Part shown: in pieces, positions 42,803 through 49,719 of the stretch
How the letters are laid out: every line of letters starts with the position of its first letter
Numbering within the stretch: position 1 is the stretch's first letter
Assembly: GCA_023212695.1 (NCBI GenBank)
Contig: JALCCG010000012.1
Location: 105,761 to 169,760, forward strand
Direction of reading: 5' to 3'
DNA: 64,000 nt
Source: Sporisorium sorghi
Lineage: Eukaryota > Basidiomycota > Ustilaginomycetes > Ustilaginales > Ustilaginaceae
Made by a program: the position numbers and the translations under genes
The notes under the pieces: generated by a model
The model's input: only the letters and a program-made list of their open reading frames with translations
What the model was told of the DNA's origin: nothing
Databases searched by the model: none

Positions 42803-43399
42803 TTACTTTTCCGCAAAACCCATCAAATCTTTCACATGTAACGTATTTTCTCGCGTTGTCAGCTTTTCCAGCAAAGTGAAGGCCACTTCAAAGGCTGTTG
42901 CCGGGTTACAGGAAGTGATCAGATTTCCATCGACAACGACTTGTTCGTCCACCACGATGGCGCCAAACTCGCGCAGCTGTTTCTTTCTGATGCTCGTTGG
43001 ATGATCGTAGGTTGTTGCCCTGCACCCCTCCAGCAGCCCGGCCTTGCCAAGCGTCAGGGCTGCAACACATATGGGGGCGATCCACTTGTCTTGTGCATGG
43101 AATGCCTGAATGACGGAGGAGAACCTGGGATCGTATGCATCCTTGTAAAACCCGGCTTCCTCAAATCCGCCTGGAATCGCAAGCGCATCATAGTCATCAA
43201 CCCGGACTGAATCCAGTGTCACTTCAGGAATCACGGTGAAGTTCCAGGTACACTTTAATCGGTCGTGCAATCCGGTCGTTACCACCTGCGTGGTGCCGTC
43301 TCCCTCAAGCATGTTCCATCCTAATACGTCGGTAAAGACGCTTGCTTCCACTGCCTCGAATCCATCGGCCAGCAGCAACAGCACTCTTTTCATCGTCAT
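42803..43399 (-). CDS. DJ-1/PfpI-family protein
   Basis: A 198-residue protein with the DJ-1/PfpI glutamine-amidotransferase-like fold. VLLLLADGFEAVEASVFTDVLG carries the conserved Glu (near 15), DALAIPGGFEEAGFY the middle loop, and APICVAALTLGKAGLLEG the nucleophile elbow, with Cys in the IC-VAA position. The family includes deglycase-like, protease-like and chaperone proteins, so the activity is not certain. The first ATG or the third codon (ATG at 43393) could be the start. It is followed by a terminator. Confidence 0.92.
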   Translation of the reverse strand: MTMKRVLLLLADGFEAVEASVFTDVLGWNMLEGDGTTQVVTTGLHDRLKCTWNFTVIPEVTLDSVRVDDYDALAIPGGFEEAGFYKDAYDPRFSSVIQAFHAQDKWIAPICVAALTLGKAGLLEGCRATTYDHPTSIRKKQLREFGAIVVDEQVVVDGNLITSCNPATAFEVAFTLLEKLTTRENTLHVKDLMGFAEK

Positions 43400-43538
43400 C
43401 CCTGCCTTTATGTTTACTAATAATTATAGTCCCCATTACCTCTCATGGAAATATACCTCCTGAAACTATTCTATCTGTCTATATCCTTTTCTCTCTTTGA
43501 TGAATAGAATGTAAGACTTAATTAAAAGAGGTGAGCAT

Positions 43539-43904
43539 ATGACTCCGTTACAGTTGAATGGGATTGTAGGTGGGAAGAATCCTATTGATGTAGGTGCTGG
43601 AAAGACCATTTTGTTGCAGCAAATTGTAATCAACGTGAGAAACGGCAGAAAACTGGTTCTCAAAGATATTAACTTTTTGTTTAACAATGATGCTTTTGCA
43701 ATCAAAATTGAGGCACAGCCATCCCCCGGCGTATATATTGCCAGAGGTGGCGCTGGTGATTTGCACCCGAACAAAGTATTGTTCAATAATAATACGGGGT
43801 CATCCGTTTTGATCTTCTTACTGGTTAGTGCCGTCAATACGTCCCGTAACAAGCGTTCGCTCAGTCGTTCTGACAGCTGGCACCTTAATCTCAAGCGACA
43901 ATAA
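43539..43904 (+). CDS. Unknown 121-residue protein
   Basis: ATG 43539 follows AGAGGTG with suitable spacing. The protein has a glycine-rich head (LNGIVGGKNPIDVGAGKTILLQQI), a beta-rich middle (NFLFNNDAFAIKIEAQPSPGVYIARGGAGDL) and a hydrophobic strand (SSVLIFLLVSAVNTS) before a very basic tail ending HLNLKRQ. No signal peptide is present. I do not recognise a family. The GVGAGK-like loop is too short to call a P-loop. The codon pattern and ribosome site support translation, and a terminator lies 15 bases downstream. Position next to ger operon 2 hints at a spore role, but nothing proves it. Confidence 0.65.
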   Translation: MTPLQLNGIVGGKNPIDVGAGKTILLQQIVINVRNGRKLVLKDINFLFNNDAFAIKIEAQPSPGVYIARGGAGDLHPNKVLFNNNTGSSVLIFLLVSAVNTSRNKRSLSRSDSWHLNLKRQ

Positions 43905-43914
43905 AGCATTCCTC

Positions 43915-44279
43915 CTACAAAAGGAAGCAGCTCCTGTGCTGTTTCCTTTTTTTTATGGCGGTAAAGGGCATCATGCCGGAAAAAGCAGCCGCCGTCGCAA
44001 CTTGACATCGTTTAATACCCGCGTACCACCAAATGAATGCCAGCGCCGTTACGATCGGAACGTACCATACGAGCGCCAGCCATTCTTGCATTCCAATTGC
44101 AGCAAGGGAAGCTGCCGGATTTTCGAACCATAAGGGAATGAGACACAGGATAAAGGCCGCCGCAGATACCCGTGTTGTCTCGAGTCCTTCAGCAGATACA
44201 ATCGCTCATCGGTGTTAACAATACCGGACGTTGAATCCTTGTACTTGACTGTTGCTTCTCCTCCCCATTCTCCTTTCAT
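43915..44279 (-). pseudogene. Probable frameshifted small membrane protein
   Basis: The minus strand starts an ORF at ATG 44279 (GEWGGEATVKYKDSTSGIVNTDERLYLLKD split over the first ~32 residues). Near 44182-44188 the frame moves: a different frame reads LETTRVSAAAFILCLIPLWFENPA, then GMQEWLALVWYVPIVTALAFIWWYAGIKR, two clear membrane helices. It ends at TAG (43915-43917). One base missing in GGACTCGAG would join the two parts. The helices have no start codon of their own with a ribosome site. It could be a real frameshift, a sequencing error, or chance. It lies between the unknown gene and ger operon 2. Confidence 0.4.
43919..43954 (+). terminator. Terminator after the unknown gene
   Basis: A hairpin AAAGGAA-GCAGC with its complement is followed by a run of eight T. 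It overlaps the end of the minus-strand frame described next. Confidence 0.8.
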
Positions 44280-44347
44280 GCATAAATTAAAACATAGAAT
44301 GGAAATGATAACTAAATCATGTATTGCATGGACTAGGGAGTGAGTGT

Positions 44348-45682
44348 ATGGATCTCAAACAGCGTTTGGCTGATTATTTCAGGGCAAATGCCGATTATTT
44401 CAATGTAGAAATTCAATTGCTGCAATATCGAGTTCAGGTGATCGGCTTGGATTCTTTGGTCGATCTTCCTCAGAGCATTGCTATGCTCCAGACGCAGACA
44501 ACAAACATGGTCGATGACTCGCTGTCACCGGATTCATTGCTCAAGATTATTGGACAGCTTGTGGACCCCGATCTGGGTGCAATTGTGCCTGACATCATAA
44601 AGGGCAACTTGATTGTGCTGGAACCTCTGTCAGGAACATGCTGCGCTGTCCTTCCTATATCCAAAGTTGTTACCCGGTCGATCGGACCGGCTGAAACGGA
44701 GAACACCCTGTATGGGTCCAGCAGCTCTTTTCTTGAAGATCTCAACACCAATATCGGCATCCTTCGGAAACACTGCACAAGCGCCAACTTGAAAGTAGAA
44801 ACTTACAAGGTCGGAAAGAGCAATCCCAAAGCCGTTTTGTTAATCTACGTTGAGGATCAGGTTAAGCCCGCGCTTATCGACAACCTCCGGAAGAAAATTG
44901 AAGCCGGTTTGGATAAGGATATCCAGCATCTGCAGCAGCTTGAGAAAATTCTGGGATCAAACCCCTGGACGCTGGTAGCCCGGTTTAACGCAACCGAGCT
45001 CCCGCAGAATGCGGCACATTCCCTGCAGCAAGGGAAAGTCGTGTTAATGATTGATCGACTGCCGTTTGCGGTCATCATCCCAAGTCTGATCTGGGATATG
45101 TTCTGCATGAAGGATGATCACAATTTCCCGCTGCCCTTCATGTATCTTATCCGCTTACTTCGCATTCTGGGCGCGCTGATTGCCACCATCATTCCGGGTC
45201 TCTATGTTGCCCTGGTGTCCGTAAACCCAGAAGTATTGAGGCTGCAATTGGCGCTATCCATTGCCCACAGCCGTCAAGACGTCCCGTATCCCGCCATGGT
45301 GGAAACTTTACTGCTTCTGGTTGTGCTGGAGCTCATACTGGAAGCCAGCATTCGCCTGCCCAAGAGCATAGGACCGACCGTTACGATGGTCGGAGGCATT
45401 ATCCTCGGGCAAGCCGCAGTTGCGGCGAAACTCGTCAGCAATCTGTTAATCATCGTGCTGGCGGGCACCACCATTGCCTCTTCGACGGTAGTCGGATTTC
45501 AGAACTCTGTGCCGATCAGGGTCTTCAAGTATCTGCTCATTATTTTATCTGCTATTTACGGGGTATTGGGTCTGCTCGCGGGGATTGTGCTTATCTGCGC
45601 CTACATGGGCAACCAGAGCAGCATGGGTGTTCCTTACTTGTCCATGCCCTCATTGACCCAGAAGGATGAACCCAATGGCTAA
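44348..45682 (+). CDS. Spore germination protein, GerAA family (operon 2)
   Basis: From ATG 44348 (GGGAG upstream) the protein has 444 residues, shorter than the GerAA of operon 1 (499). A soluble N-terminal half is followed by a membrane half with IRLPKSIGPTVTMVGGIILG, ARQDVPYPAMVETLLLLVVLELILEAS in part, and SMGVPYLSMPS near the end, all family hallmarks. Operon 2 order is AA-AB-AC, unlike AA-AC-small-AB in operon 1. The AA and AB genes overlap by eight bases. Confidence 0.92.
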   Translation: MDLKQRLADYFRANADYFNVEIQLLQYRVQVIGLDSLVDLPQSIAMLQTQTTNMVDDSLSPDSLLKIIGQLVDPDLGAIVPDIIKGNLIVLEPLSGTCCAVLPISKVVTRSIGPAETENTLYGSSSSFLEDLNTNIGILRKHCTSANLKVETYKVGKSNPKAVLLIYVEDQVKPALIDNLRKKIEAGLDKDIQHLQQLEKILGSNPWTLVARFNATELPQNAAHSLQQGKVVLMIDRLPFAVIIPSLIWDMFCMKDDHNFPLPFMYLIRLLRILGALIATIIPGLYVALVSVNPEVLRLQLALSIAHSRQDVPYPAMVETLLLLVVLELILEASIRLPKSIGPTVTMVGGIILGQAAVAAKLVSNLLIIVLAGTTIASSTVVGFQNSVPIRVFKYLLIILSAIYGVLGLLAGIVLICAYMGNQSSMGVPYLSMPSLTQKDEPNG

Positions 45683-46769
45683 AGGCGGACTTCAATCAGC
45701 CGTGATGTACGTGGTCTGTCATATGGGGCTTATCTTTTTTCTATATCCCTCGAGGTTTTTTTCTGCTATGCAAACCGGGCACTGGATAGGCATTGTATTC
45801 AGCTACGCCGTACAGATGACCGTTGTTTTCTTATATATCAAGGGCTTGCGATTTGCCAAAAATCAAACGGTCATTGATATATTCCGAAGTGCAGGCAGGG
45901 TTGTTCCATGGATTGTCCTGCTGCCTGCCTTCCTGTACCTGGTCGTTGCGTTTATCGTAACTATTCGTGCCTACTCTGAAATGCTCACGCTGATTTTCTT
46001 ATCGAACACACCCCTGTGGGCCATCCTGCTGCTCCTGTTCCTTGTCGCCTTTGTAATGGCTTGGCAGGGAATTGGCAGTATGGCCAGAACAGCCTTATTA
46101 CTTGCTATCTTGTTCTCGGGTCCACTCCTGTTTGTCCTGTATCTATCCTTTCAGAATGTCGATTGGTATTACGCTTTGCCATTCGTCGGCCGTAAACAAA
46201 CGTTAACCTTCATAACGGATGTCGAATTTCAAGTCAGTCTGTTTGTATATTCGGGGGGATTCTTTTTTCTGGGACTACTCCCTGTCTCTATTCCTATCAA
46301 CATGAAAAAGATGGCCATCGGCGGACTGCTGCTGCTCCCTATGTACCTGCTGTCGGTATATCTTCCCCTGCTGACCTTTGGCCAATCGACCGCTGAGCTG
46401 TATGAATTCCCCATGCTGATGACAATCGATACGGTGAACGTGACCTGGCTGATGTTTGACCGGATCACCATATTCTTCCTGCTCAGTTTGATGGCTTTTG
46501 CTCTGCTATACATGGCAGTCACCCTATGGACTTTAATGACTTTAACGAAAAAAGCACTGCCCTTTATCCCCGATCCTTACGGGCTAATCGGGTTGACGAT
46601 TCTCCTATTTGTTATCTCATTGGCCATTCCGGACTGGGACTTCCTGAAACAGCTGCAGATCGGGATCATCCCGCTCAGGTTATACATTTTCATTGTCATC
46701 CCCGTGCTCACTTTCATTATGGGATGGCGGCTCAAGAACAAAGCCAATCGTAAAGCGGAGGTATCTTGA
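45675..46769 (+). CDS. Spore germination protein, GerAB family (operon 2)
   Basis: The 364-residue protein has about ten membrane segments and the general layout of GerAB permeases (FYPSRFFSAMQTGHWIGIVFSY, then VIDIFRSAGRVVPWIVLLPAFLYL). ATG 45675 lies eight bases after AAGGA; an in-frame ATG at 45666 is nearer to the GerAA end. The typical ARQFFxLxF N-terminal motif is lost (GLQSAVMYVVCHMGLIFFLYPSRF), so it is a divergent member. It overlaps the GerAC gene by four bases. Confidence 0.85.
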   Translation: MAKGGLQSAVMYVVCHMGLIFFLYPSRFFSAMQTGHWIGIVFSYAVQMTVVFLYIKGLRFAKNQTVIDIFRSAGRVVPWIVLLPAFLYLVVAFIVTIRAYSEMLTLIFLSNTPLWAILLLLFLVAFVMAWQGIGSMARTALLLAILFSGPLLFVLYLSFQNVDWYYALPFVGRKQTLTFITDVEFQVSLFVYSGGFFFLGLLPVSIPINMKKMAIGGLLLLPMYLLSVYLPLLTFGQSTAELYEFPMLMTIDTVNVTWLMFDRITIFFLLSLMAFALLYMAVTLWTLMTLTKKALPFIPDPYGLIGLTILLFVISLAIPDWDFLKQLQIGIIPLRLYIFIVIPVLTFIMGWRLKNKANRKAEVS

Positions 46770-47854
46770 TGATGATCATACGAACCCCTTTTCGTTGGAG
46801 GATGAAACTTCTGACTGTTTCGATAATCCTTCTCCCTTTATTAAGCGGCTGCTGGGACAACAAAGATATTAACCATCGAGCCCTCCCTGTCATCATGGGG
46901 ATATCCTTGACCGAGCACAATCAGTACAAAATCTTCTTGGATATCCCGTCAACGGATGATTCCAACAACATTACGATTGTATCGGGTACCGGAGACACCA
47001 TTAACGAGATCATCGATCATATGAGCATGAATATGGAATCTCAAGTTGATTTGCTTCATCTGAAAATTGTTATTGTGGACAAGAACTTTGCGCAAAGCGG
47101 AATGCAGGACGTCGTGTCGGCCTTTAATCGTTCCCGTGATATTTCTTCCAAAACGCTGTTTGCTATCAGTGAACAGCCGTTGGAGCAATTCTTCTCCGAG
47201 ATGAAGGCAAAAACTCTGAACAGCGGGAATGTCCTTTATGATTTTTTCGAAAAAAACGCCGGATGGAATCCCCAATTAGCCGATACGAGGGTATGGCAAA
47301 TGTTCCGCAGCATTAATTCCTATACGCATGATGTCATCGTTCCGCTTATTCGCTCAGGAAAGACAACGAATATCGAATGCATTGGCTCGGCCATTATCAA
47401 GAATGGGAAGATGACGGGACAGATCAGTCCCGAGGAAACGCTGGTCGCTAATGCTTTTTATGGAAAAAGCGCCTATGGCAAGCTCGAAGTTATGGACAGT
47501 GCGACGGTACAGATTATCAGCAACAAACTTACCCATAAGAGCTGGATGAAGAATGACCAGGCTTTTTTGAGGAGCAATCTGAAGCTGAATGTCACCATTC
47601 TGGATTCAAAGGGCCATCCCACGGAACAAGAGATTAAAGATAAATTGGAGCAACTGCTCACCTCTCGACTAGAGCATTTATTTAAGCAAACCCAGCAGGA
47701 CGAAGCGGATATATTAGCATTAGGCCAATATTTCAGAAACGATTTGACCCGTGAGCAATTGTCCAGATGGCGATCCGAATATTACCCGGAGCTGGACTTC
47801 GAGCTTAAGGTCACGACCAAAATCGAGAACCGGGGCAATCTCAAAAATTTATGA
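46766..47854 (+). CDS. Spore germination lipoprotein, Ger(x)C family (operon 2)
   Basis: A 362-residue protein with a lipoprotein signal (SIILLPLLSGC, lipid cysteine near 29) followed by WDNKDINHRALPVIMGISL, the classic GerAC opening. A long Ger(x)C body ends with LALGQYFRNDLTREQLSRWRSEYYP. It should sit on the outer leaflet of the spore inner membrane with the AA and AB subunits. ATG 46766 overlaps the GerAB stop. A terminator follows. Confidence 0.92.
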   Translation: MMMIIRTPFRWRMKLLTVSIILLPLLSGCWDNKDINHRALPVIMGISLTEHNQYKIFLDIPSTDDSNNITIVSGTGDTINEIIDHMSMNMESQVDLLHLKIVIVDKNFAQSGMQDVVSAFNRSRDISSKTLFAISEQPLEQFFSEMKAKTLNSGNVLYDFFEKNAGWNPQLADTRVWQMFRSINSYTHDVIVPLIRSGKTTNIECIGSAIIKNGKMTGQISPEETLVANAFYGKSAYGKLEVMDSATVQIISNKLTHKSWMKNDQAFLRSNLKLNVTILDSKGHPTEQEIKDKLEQLLTSRLEHLFKQTQQDEADILALGQYFRNDLTREQLSRWRSEYYPELDFELKVTTKIENRGNLKNL

Positions 47855-47862
47855 TAGATATG

Positions 47863-47892
47863 AAAAAAGGACCCTTTGCGGTCCTTTTTTTT
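47863..47892 (+). terminator. Terminator of ger operon 2
   Basis: An 11-bp stem AAAAAAGGACC/GGTCCTTTTTT with a 6-base loop and extra T residues. Confidence 0.92.
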
Positions 47893-47984
47893 ACGTTCCT
47901 CTTATTTCATAAGCAGTAAAATTCCATTTAATGCCTCAAACAGTATTTTGATTCTCCTCGGCGGTACCTACAGAGATGCGAATA

Positions 47985-48290
47985 TTAAACCTCGCTGTAA
48001 TCGATCTCCAAAAACTGTACGACTTCCTTCTCCCAGCGATCCTCTACAAAGGCAACATGCTGCGGATGCACATGGTATGCTTCATAATCAGCTTCGCTAT
48101 CAAATGCCATGGAGAATCCGAAATCGTATGTATTCTTGTGGCTGATCTGCTTGAACACCTTGAACTCCTGAACCACTTCAATCGTACTAAGGGCAGATCG
48201 CCCATCCTCCAGAAAACGCAGCTCCTCTGCAGAGCCCTTCTCATGCTTCAATGAAAAAATAACGGAGTGAATCATTCGGTTTGATGTCAT
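47985..48290 (-). CDS. Dabb-family (stress-responsive alpha/beta barrel) protein
   Basis: The 101-residue protein is one dimeric A+B barrel domain. MIHSVIFSLKHEKGSAEEL at the start and FDSEADYEAYHVHPQHVAFVE near the end match the Dabb family, whose members are small dimers of unknown enzymatic role, some induced by stress. It overlaps the upstream Bcr-type transporter by four bases, so it is translationally coupled to it. A possible role is handling the compound moved by the transporter. Confidence 0.9.
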   Translation of the reverse strand: MTSNRMIHSVIFSLKHEKGSAEELRFLEDGRSALSTIEVVQEFKVFKQISHKNTYDFGFSMAFDSEADYEAYHVHPQHVAFVEDRWEKEVVQFLEIDYSEV

Positions 48291-49522
48291 GTCAATCCCG
48301 CTCCTCTCATGTCGTCTTTTGATTCGGTTTCATGTTTCCTGGTCCATTTGAAAAAAGCCAACGAGCCGAGTACGGACGTGATGAACAGGATGGCTCCCAT
48401 CGGCACGGCTGTAGACTCATCCATACCGACAAGCGGTGATACGATGGATCCCAGCAGGAGTGGAAGCAAACCTATGACAGCACTTGCACTTCCTGCGCGG
48501 TGTCCTTGCTTCTCCATGGCCAACGTAAATGTGCTTGTTGCTACCATTCCTATGGTGATCATGTAGATGAATATCAATATAACAACGATGGCCAGAGGCC
48601 CTTTCAGCATCGTCATCAGCAACAACAGGAACGTTGCACTCACCGCCATGATGACTCCGACCCGGAGCAAGCTTCGTTCATGAACGATGCCGCCAAACCG
48701 TCCAATAATGAAACTTCCCGTAATAATAGCGATCCCGTTAATCCCGAACAGTACGCTAAACATTTGTGGTGAAACACCGTAAATTCCCTGATACACAAAC
48801 GGCGTTCCCGAAACGTAAGCAAAGCTGCCTCCGTGAATGAAACCCACCGTCAGGGCGTACCCGATAAAGGAACGATCCTTGAACAAACTTCCCATCGTAC
48901 GGACGGAATGGCCCAGCGAGCTTGGCGTTCTTCTCTCCTGCGGCAAGGTTTCCTTCAGACGAAAGGCAACGATCAATACAATGAAGACACCGAATATGCT
49001 CAAGAAATAAAAGATCGTGTGCCAGCTTGCAAACGGGATCAGCAGGATGGCTCCGCCTGACATCGGGGCAACCATCGGGGCAACCGCGTTAATGACCGAC
49101 AGCAGCGCAAAGAATTTAGTAAGCTCACGCCCGCTGAACACATCGCGCACAACAGCACGTGAAATCACAAGCCCGGCCGCCGCCGTGAATCCCTGCAGGA
49201 ATCTGGCAACAACCAGTGCCGTAATATTCGGTGCCAGTGCACAGAACAAGGAGGATATCGCAAATAAGGCTAGCGAGACTAATAACGGCTTTCTTCTTCC
49301 GTGAGCGTCACTGATCGGTCCAACAATGATCTGACCAACCGCGAGTCCGATGAGACAGGAGGTCAAACTCAGCTGGACAAGCGAAGCCCGCGCCCCAAAA
49401 TCATGGGCAATCTCGGGAAAGCTGGGCAAATACATGTCGATATTGAACGGTCCTAATATACCAAGCAAGCTGAGAAGCAAGGCTAATCCGAGGCGTTCTT
49501 TTCCTGTTGGGTTATGAAGCAT
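48287..49522 (-). CDS. Bcr/CflA-family MFS drug transporter
   Basis: A 411-residue protein with 12 membrane segments. FNIDMYLPSFPEIAHDFGA at the end of helix 1 is the Bcr/CflA hallmark, GPISDAHGRRKPLLVSLALF the loop 2-3 motif, and RFLQGFTAAAGLVISRAVVRD the antiporter motif. Members export bicyclomycin, chloramphenicol or sulfonamides, but the substrate cannot be read from sequence. Start ATG 49522 follows GAGGTG by ten bases. Translational coupling to the Dabb gene is unusual. Confidence 0.93.
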   Translation of the reverse strand: MLHNPTGKERLGLALLLSLLGILGPFNIDMYLPSFPEIAHDFGARASLVQLSLTSCLIGLAVGQIIVGPISDAHGRRKPLLVSLALFAISSLFCALAPNITALVVARFLQGFTAAAGLVISRAVVRDVFSGRELTKFFALLSVINAVAPMVAPMSGGAILLIPFASWHTIFYFLSIFGVFIVLIVAFRLKETLPQERRTPSSLGHSVRTMGSLFKDRSFIGYALTVGFIHGGSFAYVSGTPFVYQGIYGVSPQMFSVLFGINGIAIITGSFIIGRFGGIVHERSLLRVGVIMAVSATFLLLLMTMLKGPLAIVVILIFIYMITIGMVATSTFTLAMEKQGHRAGSASAVIGLLPLLLGSIVSPLVGMDESTAVPMGAILFITSVLGSLAFFKWTRKHETESKDDMRGAGLT

Positions 49523-49719
49523 GCGTGTCAAACACCTCTACTCTACTATTGTTTTGTATTCATATAATGTAACAGCTTTGTCCCAAATAGAATAGTGCCA
49601 TTGCAAGGCAGCATGATAACATATTTGCATTTGCACAAGCCAAAGAACCCGGTTCTGATCAAACCGAGCTCTTCAACGCTTTTATACAAGATCCGGTTCA
49701 CCTTACTCCGTGCTCAGCA

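Noticed and set aside
42699..43004. A 101-codon plus-strand ORF after GAGGAGG
   Set aside because: The ribosome site abuts the ATG with no spacing, and the frame runs through the DJ-1 terminator.
43466..44008. A 180-codon minus-strand ORF over the unknown gene
   Set aside because: It has odd composition and runs opposite to a gene with a good ribosome site and terminator.
44324..44347. Upstream ATG for the GerAA gene of operon 2
   Set aside because: The ATG at 44348 has the GGGAG site; the earlier one does not.
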